Positions 44,992-54,568 of a stretch of 64,000 bases of DNA are shown one piece after another. A program made the translations under genes and the position numbers. The DNA is taken from NCBI RefSeq assembly GCF_000019225.1, contig NC_010995.1:310001-374000 (forward strand). Direction: 5' to 3'. The DNA is from Cellvibrio japonicus Ueda107 (GTDB lineage: Bacteria; Pseudomonadota; Gammaproteobacteria; Pseudomonadales; Cellvibrionaceae). Within the stretch, counting starts at the first letter, position 1. Every line of letters starts with the position of its first letter. The notes beneath the pieces were generated by a model. The model ran no database searches. It saw only the letters and a program-made list of their open reading frames with translations, and had not been told where the DNA came from.

Positions 44992-46386
44992 ATGTTCAGC
45001 AAGCTAAAAACCATAGCGGCAAAATACATGTTTACGGTGGCGACAGTCAGTGCACTGGCTGCTGGTAACGTCCAGGCGGCAACCGTGGATCTATTGGTTC
45101 TCTACGATACCTATTCAAAAAATTATTTTGGCGGTGATCCGCAGACAGCGATGAATAACTGGGTTAACCAGATGAACGCCGCGTATCGCGATAGCCAGAT
45201 TGATGTGCAGCTGCGGCTGGTTGGGGTGCGTGAAAATAATCTGGCTGGGGCGGATATGGGGGCGGTCCTGGGCAACCTGCGGGTTAATGCCAATGCGATT
45301 GCGCTGCGCGATCAATTGGGGGCCGACTTTGTATCCCAGTTGCATGAAAGGGGGGCTTGCGGTGTGGGCTATGTCGCCGTTGACCGGAACTGGGCCTGGA
45401 ACGTTACCGGGCCCGGTTGTGGTCCGATGGTGATGGCTCATGAACTGGGTCACAACATGGGTTTGAACCACTCGCGCAAACAGGGTGATACCAGCGGTGC
45501 CCGTTTCCGCTACGGGGTTGGTTATGGTGTGCAGAATGTGTTTGTGGACATCATGGCCTATGAGGGCGTGTTCAATACCACGCGTGTCAATCGTTTCTCC
45601 AACCCCAACCTCACTTGTCGCGGATTGCCCTGCGGGCTTCCGGTCGGCCATGCGGAGGAAGCTTATGCCGCCCTGGCTATTCACAATGTGCGCGATGAAA
45701 TAGCCGCATTCCGTCCCACGGCTGGTTCATCCGGGCCGGTACAGGTTTCGCAGCATTGCAATTACGAGGGCTATACCGTTGGTTTACCCGTCGGGCAATA
45801 TACCCTCAGCCAATTACAGGCGCGCGGCATTCTGAATGATGATGTGTCCTCGGTGCGGGTGCAAAGCGGTTACAGCGTCACCCTGTACCAGCATGATAAT
45901 TTCACCGGCAATTCCCTGGTCAGGACCAGCAACGATAGCTGCCTGGTAAGTGCAGGTTTTAACGATGCGGCGTCATCCATCATCGTTTCTACCACGGGCA
46001 GCAGTTTTAATTTGTTGATCCAGGCGGAAAATTATTTTTCCAGCAATGGTGTCCAGTTAGAAAATACGACGGATACCGGCGGCGGTCAAAATGTGGGTTG
46101 GATTGATACCAATGATTGGATGGCCTATAGCGGTATCACTATTCCAACCTCAGGTACCTATACCGTTGAATACCGGGTTGCCAGCCAGAGTGGCGGCGGC
46201 CGTTTATCACTGGATTTAAATGGCGGCAGTATTGTGCTGGGTGAACTGGCAGTGCCGTCCACTGGCGGTTGGCAAAACTGGACGACTATTTCGCACACCG
46301 TGAATATCAATGCAGGTACTTACAACCTGGGTGTATTTGCCAAGGCAGGTGGCTGGAATCTTAACTGGATTCGCATCAGGCGCTAG
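44992..46386 (+). CDS. Secreted reprolysin-like zinc metalloprotease with beta-gamma-crystallin-like and CBM6 domains
   Basis: The 464-aa protein has a signal peptide (ending GNVQA), a metzincin catalytic domain with HELGHNMGLNH (His 150, Glu 151, His 154, His 160) and Met-turn DIMAYEG, then a beta-gamma-crystallin-like domain (about 255-330, NYEGYTVGLPVGQYTLSQL) and a C-terminal CBM6 (about 338-464, IQAENYFSS...WNLNWIRIRR). The CBM6 suggests binding to a plant or bacterial glycan, so the protease would be targeted to cell-wall or carbohydrate-rich material. It lacks a propeptide between signal and catalytic domain. The start follows AAGAGGGAAATAACG. Confidence 0.92.
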   Translation: MFSKLKTIAAKYMFTVATVSALAAGNVQAATVDLLVLYDTYSKNYFGGDPQTAMNNWVNQMNAAYRDSQIDVQLRLVGVRENNLAGADMGAVLGNLRVNANAIALRDQLGADFVSQLHERGACGVGYVAVDRNWAWNVTGPGCGPMVMAHELGHNMGLNHSRKQGDTSGARFRYGVGYGVQNVFVDIMAYEGVFNTTRVNRFSNPNLTCRGLPCGLPVGHAEEAYAALAIHNVRDEIAAFRPTAGSSGPVQVSQHCNYEGYTVGLPVGQYTLSQLQARGILNDDVSSVRVQSGYSVTLYQHDNFTGNSLVRTSNDSCLVSAGFNDAASSIIVSTTGSSFNLLIQAENYFSSNGVQLENTTDTGGGQNVGWIDTNDWMAYSGITIPTSGTYTVEYRVASQSGGGRLSLDLNGGSIVLGELAVPSTGGWQNWTTISHTVNINAGTYNLGVFAKAGGWNLNWIRIRR

Positions 46387-46476
46387 GTGATTTTCGTCGC
46401 TATCCCGCCATCCGTACCGGAGGTAAAACCTGCCTGTACGGATGTTCCCCTCTTCACTTCTTTTGCAGAGAACACC

Positions 46477-47217
46477 ATGAATAATAAATATCTGTTTGCA
46501 CTTGCTATCGCAGTTACCGGTGTGGCGGCGGCCTGGTATTTTTCCAAGCCGCCGGCAATGGCGCCTTTACCTGTCCCGGCTACGTCTTCGGCAGTGAAGA
46601 CAGTCGCGCCGGCAGGTGTCGATCCCGCGCCGGAAAACACTGCCATGGCAACTGCTGTGTCCTCAGTCGCGGCACAGCAGGTGATACCTGAAACCTTACA
46701 GGAGCGTCTTGACGCTATCGCAATACGTCGTCCTGAGTTGCAGCTGGATGTGGAGACGGTGCAAACCAAAATAGCGCAGCCGATCGCCTGGACACCGAGC
46801 GAAAAAATTCCACAGCACCTGCCATTAACCGCCGAGGAATTGAACGATGGACGACAGTTTATCGCTTTGGATGATTTGAAAATCGAAACACTCATGCCTG
46901 GCGATAGTGTGGATATCCAGATGCCCGATACTAAAAATACCTTTGAGGTGGTGATCGATAAGGTCGAAAAACATGATTACAACAGCATTAGCTGGTACGG
47001 CCATATCGAAGGTGCCGACGGCCAGGATTACAGTGTCAGCTTTACCCGCGGTGCATCCCTGACCGTTGCCGGGTTTGATACACCCGATGGCCACTATGTG
47101 TTGCAGGGACATGGCAAGGATGGCTGGATTGCTTCCAGCGGCTTGCTATATAAGCAGGACACCAGTGTGACAGATGCTATTTACCCGGAGGATGTGTTGG
47201 ATGCGCATGAACACTAA
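46477..47217 (+). CDS. Secreted/anchored companion of the metalloprotease, propeptide-like
   Basis: The ATG at 46477 gives 246 aa with an N-terminal membrane helix or signal (YLFALAIAVTGVAAAWYF) and a Pro/Ala-rich linker. The second half (DSVDIQMPDTKNTFEVVIDKV, WYGHIEGADGQDYSVSFTRG, TVAGFDTPDGHYVLQG) looks like the beta-rich propeptides that precede reprolysin-like proteases. It lies 90 bases after the protease, which itself has no propeptide. A chaperone or inhibitor acting in trans is a fair guess. I do not know a named family for it. Confidence 0.7.
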   Translation: MNNKYLFALAIAVTGVAAAWYFSKPPAMAPLPVPATSSAVKTVAPAGVDPAPENTAMATAVSSVAAQQVIPETLQERLDAIAIRRPELQLDVETVQTKIAQPIAWTPSEKIPQHLPLTAEELNDGRQFIALDDLKIETLMPGDSVDIQMPDTKNTFEVVIDKVEKHDYNSISWYGHIEGADGQDYSVSFTRGASLTVAGFDTPDGHYVLQGHGKDGWIASSGLLYKQDTSVTDAIYPEDVLDAHEH

Positions 47218-47238
47218 ATCCATGCGCGTTTAGAAACA

Positions 47239-48618
47239 TTACGCCATCGGCAACTGGATATGGAAGCTGGTGCCGTTTTCCTCGGTGGAGGTCACCGCCA
47301 TCTGGCCGCGATGGTGTTCGGTAATGATGAAGTAGGAGTAGGACAAACGCTGTTCTGCCGGGTAAGTGTGTGATGAATGGTTGGTGAGTGAAAAATAGGG
47401 TTGGAAAATATCCAACTGCTCTTCTGCGCTCAAACACTTACCGTTGTGGTGAATCTTGATCCACAGGGTTTCGTAGAACTCACTGATTTCCAGGTCGATG
47501 ACCGGCTCAAAGGTGTCGCGCTGGGCATAGGCATTGAGTGCGTAAAACGCGCTGCGCATCACGCGCACAAAAACCTGCTGCAATTCAGCGGGAAAGCAGG
47601 GGATTAACGGCAGCTTATCCGCGTATTGGCGATGGATGTTGATGTCTTTGAAGCTCAGGCCATTGCTATCGGTAAACAGGTTACCTGCCAGTTCAATGGC
47701 ATGATCCATGATAGGCGCAATAGCAGCAGGTTGTTTGCTGTCGCGATGCGCGCGCGCCAGGTCCAGCAGGTTGTGTGCAATGGCAGTAGCCTGGTGCGCG
47801 CTTTGGCGGACAGTTTCCACTTCCTGCAATAAAAACTCCTTCACTTCGCCAAGGTCGGCGGCTTCGATTTCCTGGCGCGCGCTGGAGACGCGCGAAAAAA
47901 TATTGTTGATTGGCAGGCTGATGTCATAGGCCATGGCCGATGCCAATTCACCCATGGCCGATACCTTATCGCGCTCCGCCAGTTTGGTTTCCGCATTCAC
48001 TTGTTTGGTGACGTCGGAGACCAGGATCACAATACCGGTTTCGTTATCCTCACCCAGGGCGTAGACGGTGATATCAAAACTGTATTGGCCGCGCTGGTGG
48101 TGTTTGAGTTGCAGGGTTTGTTTGGTGGCCAGCACCTGCTGCACCTGCTCGGGTGTCAGGGTGATGGCTGAGTAGGCCTTCCACAGGTTTTGCCCCAGTA
48201 CATCGGCAATCGGGCGTCCGGTAATGGATTCGGCCACCCGGTTCCATTGGGTAATTTCCAGTTGTTTGTTTAAACCGATCAGCATCACCGGCATGGAGTC
48301 CACAATACCGGTGATATAGGCCTCGCGCTGGTGCAGGTTTTCATTGCTTTGCTGCAATTGCGCTGTGCGTTCAACCACGCGCTCTTCCAGGGTGGCTTTC
48401 ATGTCCTTGAGCGCGCGGTTGTAGCGCAGGGCGCGCAGGTGGGCGCGCACCAGGAAGCCGAGCACTATGGCCAGGGTAATGATCAGTATACCGGCAGAGG
48501 TGTTGGCGACGTATTGCCAGCGGGTACTGCCGTCTTCGTTGCGGAAGACGGCAAACATGTCGGCTTGGGCGTGAGTGTGGATGCTCAAAAGCGCCAGCAG
48601 CGCCATCAGTTGCTTCAT
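47239..48618 (-). CDS. Degenerate PAS-domain sensor histidine kinase
   Basis: I start at 48618 (MKQLMALLALLSIHTHAQA) for its signal-like helix; a second helix (ILIITLAIVLGFLV) follows, then a coiled coil, a PAS domain (about 100-205) and kinase-like domains. In the HisKA-like segment the phospho-acceptor is Tyr 231 (SAMAYDISLPINN instead of SAMAHE). The N-box lacks Asn (VMRSAFYALN), and the G-box (FQPYFSLTNHSSH) lacks the glycines. So catalysis by the usual mechanism is unlikely. No response regulator is next to it. Confidence 0.85.
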   Translation of the reverse strand: MKQLMALLALLSIHTHAQADMFAVFRNEDGSTRWQYVANTSAGILIITLAIVLGFLVRAHLRALRYNRALKDMKATLEERVVERTAQLQQSNENLHQREAYITGIVDSMPVMLIGLNKQLEITQWNRVAESITGRPIADVLGQNLWKAYSAITLTPEQVQQVLATKQTLQLKHHQRGQYSFDITVYALGEDNETGIVILVSDVTKQVNAETKLAERDKVSAMGELASAMAYDISLPINNIFSRVSSARQEIEAADLGEVKEFLLQEVETVRQSAHQATAIAHNLLDLARAHRDSKQPAAIAPIMDHAIELAGNLFTDSNGLSFKDINIHRQYADKLPLIPCFPAELQQVFVRVMRSAFYALNAYAQRDTFEPVIDLEISEFYETLWIKIHHNGKCLSAEEQLDIFQPYFSLTNHSSHTYPAEQRLSYSYFIITEHHRGQMAVTSTEENGTSFHIQLPMA

Positions 48619-48810
48619 GGGGAACTCTCTGGTGGATGACAGGTGGGGCTTGGCAGCAAGCCTTTGTAAAAGGGATCTTGCAGACAGTCTAGCCAACCCC
48701 GTAAAAATGGCGGCGATTTTACCGGAATCTGGCCCGGCCCGTAACGTGGTATTACCGGAATGGGGCTGTTTGTGAATGTTTGAGGTACCGGAGCGTCTTT
48801 GGCGAGCGGT

Positions 48811-49329
48811 TTATCGCAGAGGATGCTCCTGTTGTTCGCGCGGCAGGTGCAAGCGATACACGCTGCCGGTGGTGGTTGTCAGGCTGATGCGTTTATCGCA
48901 GATCCACATGTCTGTTATCACCTCCGCCTCCGTGCGCACCATCAATTGCGCGCAGAGTTGCAATTGGCCGCCAGTGGCCGGTAATCCCATAAATTCTTCC
49001 CGATGTCGCCCGCGTACACAAAATTCCACCGTCGCCTGCTGTGCAGTACCGGGCAGTTCTTCGATGGTTAATTGCGGTTCGGCAAACACTTCCAGCAGGT
49101 AATTGAAAAAGCCGAACAATTCCTCGCGATTGTGCGGCGTGAATTCGGGAAAGCCAACACAGCGAATGTGCGGGTGAATTTGCTCCTGGAAATCCTGTGC
49201 ACTGCCGCACAGGGCCGCTTTTAACAGGGCGCTCACCCGGGCGGATTCCGGCGCTGGAGTGAGTGGCGTTGGGCGGCTGGGTGACCGGGGCGAGCGGCAA
49301 AAAGGCAGGAAAACAGAAGAGAGTGACAT
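48811..49329 (-). CDS. SnoaL/NTF2-like protein
   Basis: The ATG at 49329 follows AAGGAG, giving 172 aa. After a Pro/Ser-rich N-terminus the region ALLKAALCGSAQDFQEQIHPHIRCVGFPEFTPHNREELFGFFNYLL and later strands fit the cone-shaped NTF2/SnoaL fold. The reaction is unknown. It is a lone gene between the degenerate kinase and the LacI regulator. Confidence 0.6.
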   Translation of the reverse strand: MSLSSVFLPFCRSPRSPSRPTPLTPAPESARVSALLKAALCGSAQDFQEQIHPHIRCVGFPEFTPHNREELFGFFNYLLEVFAEPQLTIEELPGTAQQATVEFCVRGRHREEFMGLPATGGQLQLCAQLMVRTEAEVITDMWICDKRISLTTTTGSVYRLHLPREQQEHPLR

Positions 49330-49432
49330 GGCAGGCTCCTTGGTCATATGACGATGGGATTTTCAAGCTTGCCACTAGGTTAAGGTCAACCCCTGACAAA
49401 GGCTGTCAGGGGAATTGACCGGCGGGTTGTAA

Positions 49433-50443
49433 TCAGGAACTCCTGACTACCAATTCGGTTTTCAGTTGTTCCGAGGTGACTGTGTCGCCATTAACCCGTG
49501 CGAGGATTTTTTCTACCAATAATTGCCCTCCGCGATGTATATCCTGGCGGATGGTGGTGAGTGGCGGGGTGAAGTAGGGGGCCATGGGAATATCGTCGAA
49601 GCCCACCACCGATACATCGCGCGGGACATCCAGGCCATGGGCTTGCAAGGCTTTGATGGCGCCCATGGCAATGTTATCGCTGGCGGCAAAGATGCCATCG
49701 AAATCGAGCCCTTGTTGCAACAGGGATTTTACCTGTGCATAACCTGACTCAATGGAAAACGCCGATTGTCGATGGCGCTCCTGGGTTGAGTGTCCGGCTT
49801 GGGTAAGCCGGTCAACATAACCTTGAAAGCGCTGTTCGATTTCCGGGTGGGTAATGTCGCCGAGGAATACCAGGCGCTTGCAGTCGCGGCTGAGTAAATG
49901 GGTGGCGGCAAGCTGGCCACCCTGGTAATTATCACTGCCCACGACGCAGTAATTGCTGTCACCGCGCGGTGCGCCCCAAACGACAATGGCATCGCCCTGC
50001 TCGTGCAATTGGCGCAGGGGCTGGTCGTCGCGGCCGGCACCGATCACGATCAGGCCATCGGAGCGCTTGGAGCCGAGCAAATGGGCGTGCCAGTCATCGC
50101 TGGTAATGGCAGGGCTGGAAAACAGCAGGCTGTAGTGATGGCGGTGCAATTCATCGGCAATGGCGCCGATCATGTCCATCATAAACGGGTCGGAAAAACC
50201 CTGGCCGTCGCGCACCTCGGCGTTAATCACAATCGATATGGCGTGGCTGCGCTGCAGGCGCAAGTTGCGCGCCCCGGTATTCAGCTTGTAATTCATCTCG
50301 CGCGCCAGCGCCTGGATTTTTTCGCGCGTTTGCGCGTTGATCATGGGGTTATTGTTGAGCGCGCGTGAAACGGTGGATTCAGCGACCCCGGCGCGACGGG
50401 CAATGTCCGCAATGGAAACCGGTGGCAGGGATTTGCTGGGCAT
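49433..50443 (-). CDS. LacI-family transcriptional regulator, probable trehalose repressor
   Basis: The start at 50443 (MPSKSLPPVSIADIARRAGVA) gives 336 aa. The HTH (VSIADIARRAGVAESTVSRALNN) and hinge are typical, followed by a periplasmic-binding-protein-like sugar domain with SDNIAMGAIKALQ and GFDDIPMAPYF. It is followed at its 5' side by the MFS gene in the same direction and faces the TonB receptor and trehalase genes. The three identical palindromes at 51861-51961 are its likely operators. Confidence 0.93.
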   Translation of the reverse strand: MPSKSLPPVSIADIARRAGVAESTVSRALNNNPMINAQTREKIQALAREMNYKLNTGARNLRLQRSHAISIVINAEVRDGQGFSDPFMMDMIGAIADELHRHHYSLLFSSPAITSDDWHAHLLGSKRSDGLIVIGAGRDDQPLRQLHEQGDAIVVWGAPRGDSNYCVVGSDNYQGGQLAATHLLSRDCKRLVFLGDITHPEIEQRFQGYVDRLTQAGHSTQERHRQSAFSIESGYAQVKSLLQQGLDFDGIFAASDNIAMGAIKALQAHGLDVPRDVSVVGFDDIPMAPYFTPPLTTIRQDIHRGGQLLVEKILARVNGDTVTSEQLKTELVVRSS

Positions 50444-50497
50444 GGGTACATCCAAAAAAACCATGATTGTCATGCCATGGTATGAAAGCCGTTGCGT

Positions 50498-51751
50498 TTA
50501 TACAACAGGTGCCGGCACAGGTTCGCGTGTGCGACGGCGCAGTTGGAAGAGCAACAGCAAAATAATCGCCATGGGAACCAGTGCCAGATAAAACGCTGTC
50601 TGGCCACTGAAGCGACTGAACATCATACCGGTAATCATTGAGCCGGTGGTGCCTCCCAGCGCGGAGAACAGAATAATCAACCCGGCCATGGATGACTGCT
50701 GCTGGCGTGGCAGGGCGCTGAGTACCACGGAATTCAGGACCGGATAGATGGGGGCCATAAACAGGCCAATCAGCGGGAATAGATAAGCCACCAGCGGCAG
50801 GTTGAACCAGTGGGCGCGGGGATCGGCCTCCACCTGGTGGGACAGCGGCAAGGTCAGCAACATCAGGGTGGCCATCGCCAGCACGCAGCCGCTGAGCAGC
50901 CAGTGCCAGGGAATATGCTTGAGCAATTGGCCGGCGCCCAGCCGACCCAGCGCCAGGCTCAGGGCAAACAGGCTGGTGATTTGCACGCTGATGCTCGCCG
51001 GTAATTTCAGCACCTGGTTATTAAACGTCGGCAGCCAGCTGCCAATGCCCTGCTCGATCAGGACGTACAAAAACAATGAGAAGACAAAGGTGTACACCAG
51101 CGGACGCGCCGCCAGGCGCAGCATAGCGATAAAGTCATCCAGCGGACGCGCCCCGTCATCCCGCGCCGGGCGATCATCAAAGCGCACCGCCATCATCACC
51201 AGCAGGTTGATTCCGCAAATAGTCGCCAACAGCCAGTAGGTATCCAGCCAGCCCAGGCTGGCTGGGTTTTGGGCATCGATAAACGCGCCGAACAGCCAGT
51301 AGCCGGATAAAACCCCGAGCATAAATATGCCTTCAATGGTGTTCATCAGGCTGGCGTGGTCCTGTTTGTCCCGGGTGAGCAGGCCGATGCTGGCGTAGAC
51401 CGATACCTTGACCAGCGCAAAGGCGGCGCCCACACACAAAAAGAATAGTTTGCTGGCCCAGAACTCGCGCAGCAGGGGCATAGCCAGGCAGGCAGCCACC
51501 ACCACTGCCAGGGCGATCATCATGGCGCGGCGATAGCCCAGGCGCGGCAGCAGGGCGGCGACAAAAAACGAGACGATGGCAATGGGAATATCCTTAAAGC
51601 CCTCCAGGACAGCGGCACTTTCCTTGCTGATCCCAAAGCTGTTGATCGATTGCAGGATGACTATCCCCACGCTGTTGAGCAGCAGCCCAAACAGGAAGTA
51701 ATTGAGCATCAGTACCAGGGCAATCAGGCGTTGGTGGGGGGCAAGGGGCAT
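50498..51751 (-). CDS. MFS sugar transporter, probable trehalose uptake
   Basis: The 417-aa protein has twelve predicted membrane helices in two halves with a central cytoplasmic loop (RFDDRPARDDGARPLDDF), the layout of the major facilitator superfamily. It shares the operator region with the divergent TonB receptor gene and is followed by the LacI gene. The proposed route is outer-membrane entry through the receptor and inner-membrane entry here. The substrate is inferred from the trehalase. Confidence 0.88.
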   Translation of the reverse strand: MPLAPHQRLIALVLMLNYFLFGLLLNSVGIVILQSINSFGISKESAAVLEGFKDIPIAIVSFFVAALLPRLGYRRAMMIALAVVVAACLAMPLLREFWASKLFFLCVGAAFALVKVSVYASIGLLTRDKQDHASLMNTIEGIFMLGVLSGYWLFGAFIDAQNPASLGWLDTYWLLATICGINLLVMMAVRFDDRPARDDGARPLDDFIAMLRLAARPLVYTFVFSLFLYVLIEQGIGSWLPTFNNQVLKLPASISVQITSLFALSLALGRLGAGQLLKHIPWHWLLSGCVLAMATLMLLTLPLSHQVEADPRAHWFNLPLVAYLFPLIGLFMAPIYPVLNSVVLSALPRQQQSSMAGLIILFSALGGTTGSMITGMMFSRFSGQTAFYLALVPMAIILLLLFQLRRRTREPVPAPVV

Positions 51752-51860
51752 GGTGAAGATCTCGTCAAAAGCGTTTCTTATGAAATTATTGGCCGCTTCC
51801 CGGATTTGTGTTGCTCAAAAACCGGGCGGATTTGCCATCATAGCAATATCCGATTGGTTT

Positions 51861-51961
51861 GCAATCGATTGCGGTAAAAATAAACGCCTATAGAAACATT
51901 ATGAATTAAGTGATCGATTACATATCAGCAATCGATTGCAAAAAGAATTGCAATCGATTGC
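51861..51961. promoter_or_regulatory. Three palindromic operators between MFS and TonB receptor genes
   Basis: GCAATCGATTGC occurs as a perfect 12-bp palindrome at 51861-51872, 51928-51939 and 51950-51961; the last two are 22 bases apart (about two helix turns). A weaker variant TGATCGATTA is at 51911. The central CG and symmetry are typical of LacI-family sites. They sit in the divergent promoter region, so one repressor can control both directions. Confidence 0.9.
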
Positions 51962-52078
51962 TAAATAAAATTTTATCACCTAGCATAAAAAGGCGATGCG
52001 GTAATGCCCGGCGGTTGCTGTCTTCACCCGGCTCCGCATTGACTAACAATAACTACCCCCTATGGGAGGAGACACACC

Positions 52079-54415
52079 ATGAACAAACACCCTCTGGCTC
52101 ATGCCCTGGCCACAGTTAATCACCAGCGTTATTTTCCACAGGTTATCAGCTCCCTCGCCCTGGCTCTGCTGAGCCTGCCGGCCCTGGCGCAGCCGGGGGC
52201 GGCCGGGCCCGTCGAGGAATTGATCGTCACCGGCACCCCCGGCGGTGCCTCGGTGCGCAGGTTCGATGCCAGTTTTGCCATCTCCACCGTCAGCGACGAG
52301 GAGATCCAGCAGGTAGCGCCCGCCAGTACCGCGGATCTGCTCAAAACCATTCCCGGTGTCTGGGTGGAAAGCTCCGGCGGTGTATCCGGTGCCAATATCT
52401 TTGTGCGCGGCCTGCCCAGTGGCGGCGATGCGGATTTTGTCACCGTCGCCATCAACGGCCTGGCGCTCTACCCGGCGCCGACCCTGTCGTTTATGGAAAA
52501 CTCCACCCTGTTCCGCGTCGATGAAACCATCGCCCGCCTCGAAGGCCTGCGCGGCGGCCCCAACCCGGTCTACTCCAATGGCCAGGTGGGTCTGACCACC
52601 AACTTTATCCTCAAGGAAGGTGGCGAGGAGACTGAGGGCACGGTGCGCTACACTACCTCGGACTACGAATTGCAGCGTATCGATGCGGTGATCAGCGGCA
52701 AGCTGGATCAGGATCTCTACTACATGATCGGCGGCTACGTCAGTTCTTCGCCCGGTGTGCGCGACGCCGGCTTCAATGCGGAAGAGGGCCACCAGATCAC
52801 CATCAATATCACCAAGATCCTGGATAACGGCAAAGCCAATATCTTCCACCGCAGCACCGATGACCACGGCACCTGGTATCTGCCGGTTGCACTGGATGTG
52901 GATGGGATAAAAACCGGCCTGGATGCCAGCTACACCCAGGTGGGGCAGGCAAACCGCCTGGTATTGGTGCCAATCAGTGGTGCCGATGGTGAAGGCGGCT
53001 CGGAAACCCGCTGGGAATCCTTCGATATGGGTGAGGGGCGCGGCTGGAATGGCAGCGTTACCGGCGGTGCCGTCGAGCTGAACCTGAACAACGACTGGAC
53101 CTTTACCGACCGTTTCAGCCTGACCAAGGGTGCCGCCAATACCCTCGGGTTTGTGCCCCAGGGCGCGGCTGTCAGCCTGGGCAGCCTGAACGGCGGTGCA
53201 GCCGGTGAAACGGTATCTGGCGCGGCGGTAGCCGCCGATGATCTGGTGCAGCAATTCGGCCCCTGGGTGGTGATGAAAGATATCAAGGCGTTCAACAACG
53301 ACCTCAGCCTGGCCAAGCGCTGGGAGAATTACAAACTCACCCTCGGCTATTACACCTCCAGCTGGGAAGTGGATGAATGGTGGTCCATCGGTAACCAGAA
53401 GTGGTATCGCCTGGGCCACAACGGCGAGATGATCAGCCCCGCCAGTATCAGCGATGCCTGCCAGGGCCCGGAGGTGGCCACGTGCAGTTGGAAATACGAT
53501 GTGGACGCCCTGGGCGATGCGCGTGAAAATGCGTTTTATATCGCCGGTGAAACCTATATCGGCGATGTCACCCTCGACGCCGGTGTGCGCGTCGTCAATC
53601 GCAAGACCCACTATGCGGTAGATCACACCACAGACGATGATGGGCCGCGCGATGGCATTACCGATTTTGTTGCAAGCGCCGATGAGGACAAAGTCTCCTA
53701 CACCGCGGCGGTCAACTGGAATTTCCGCGATGATATGGGGGTGTTTGTGCGCATTAACGATGGCCACAAATACCCGGACTTCGATGCCTATCGCGATTTC
53801 CGCGGCGATTACAACAATGGCTCGGATCTGGTTATCGATGTCAGCCAGTTTGAGCTGGGTTACAAACTGGCGCGCGACAACTACTCGCTCTACGCCACGG
53901 CCTTTTCCAACAACACCAAGGGCCAGCCCTTCTGCGATGTGGGCGGCGCAAGCTGTGATCGCCTGGAAACCAAAGCGGTGGGGGTGGAACTGGACGGCAA
54001 ATTGTTCCTCGGCGATTTTGTGCTGGATCTCAACGCCACCTTCCAGGAGCCGGAAATCGATAACGGCGAATTGGCCGGCAATCAGGTGTTGCGCCAGCCC
54101 ACCCACCAGGTGCGCCTGACGCCCAGCTACCAGTTTGCGTTTAACAACGGTGTAGAAGCGTCTGTCTACGGCACCCTGAGCCTGATCAGTGATCGCTACG
54201 GCGATAATGCCAACACCAACAAACTCGACAGCTATACCAAGTTCGATTTTGGGGTGCAGGTGAGCGTGGACAACTTCAACGTCCAGTTGGCCGTGGATAA
54301 TGCCACCGACGAACTGGCGCTGACCGAAAGCGATCCGCGCGCCGTGGGCACCTCGGCCAACGGCCGTTACATACTGCCGCGCAATGTGAAGTTCAGTGTG
54401 GGGTACAACTTTTAG
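52079..54415 (+). CDS. TonB-dependent outer membrane receptor, probable trehalose importer
   Basis: The 778-aa protein has a signal peptide (cleavage near ALAQPGAAG), a TonB-box-like segment VEELIVTG, a plug domain (IFVRGLPSGGDADFVTVAINGL) and a 22-strand-type barrel ending in the C-terminal Phe (KFSVGYNF). The ATG follows GGGAGGAG. It is controlled with the MFS gene by the shared operators and precedes the trehalase, so alpha-glucoside (trehalose) uptake across the outer membrane is the likely role. Confidence 0.93.
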   Translation: MNKHPLAHALATVNHQRYFPQVISSLALALLSLPALAQPGAAGPVEELIVTGTPGGASVRRFDASFAISTVSDEEIQQVAPASTADLLKTIPGVWVESSGGVSGANIFVRGLPSGGDADFVTVAINGLALYPAPTLSFMENSTLFRVDETIARLEGLRGGPNPVYSNGQVGLTTNFILKEGGEETEGTVRYTTSDYELQRIDAVISGKLDQDLYYMIGGYVSSSPGVRDAGFNAEEGHQITINITKILDNGKANIFHRSTDDHGTWYLPVALDVDGIKTGLDASYTQVGQANRLVLVPISGADGEGGSETRWESFDMGEGRGWNGSVTGGAVELNLNNDWTFTDRFSLTKGAANTLGFVPQGAAVSLGSLNGGAAGETVSGAAVAADDLVQQFGPWVVMKDIKAFNNDLSLAKRWENYKLTLGYYTSSWEVDEWWSIGNQKWYRLGHNGEMISPASISDACQGPEVATCSWKYDVDALGDARENAFYIAGETYIGDVTLDAGVRVVNRKTHYAVDHTTDDDGPRDGITDFVASADEDKVSYTAAVNWNFRDDMGVFVRINDGHKYPDFDAYRDFRGDYNNGSDLVIDVSQFELGYKLARDNYSLYATAFSNNTKGQPFCDVGGASCDRLETKAVGVELDGKLFLGDFVLDLNATFQEPEIDNGELAGNQVLRQPTHQVRLTPSYQFAFNNGVEASVYGTLSLISDRYGDNANTNKLDSYTKFDFGVQVSVDNFNVQLAVDNATDELALTESDPRAVGTSANGRYILPRNVKFSVGYNF

Positions 54416-54509
54416 GCTTGCCCGTTCGCTCAAGCAGTACAAGAGCGCTGCACCCGGGCCATCCGGTGTGGAGCGCCGATGGTTCCGGAGCATTGACTGC
54501 TTAGCACTT

Positions 54510-54539
54510 GGAGCCCGTCACCAGGAGGGCTCCCTTTTT
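54510..54539 (+). terminator. Rho-independent terminator between TonB receptor and trehalase
   Basis: GGAGCCC and GGGCTCC form a 7-bp stem with a 10-base loop, followed by CTTTTT. It would lower read-through from the receptor gene into trehalase. Confidence 0.8.
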
Positions 54540-54568
54540 AAACCTTCAAGTGTCAGCGGGGTGGGTTT

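Noticed and set aside
52043..54493. 816-aa minus-strand frame opposite the TonB receptor gene
   Set aside because: Long only because of GC-rich codon bias in the receptor gene; the receptor on the plus strand has signal peptide, plug, barrel and operators.
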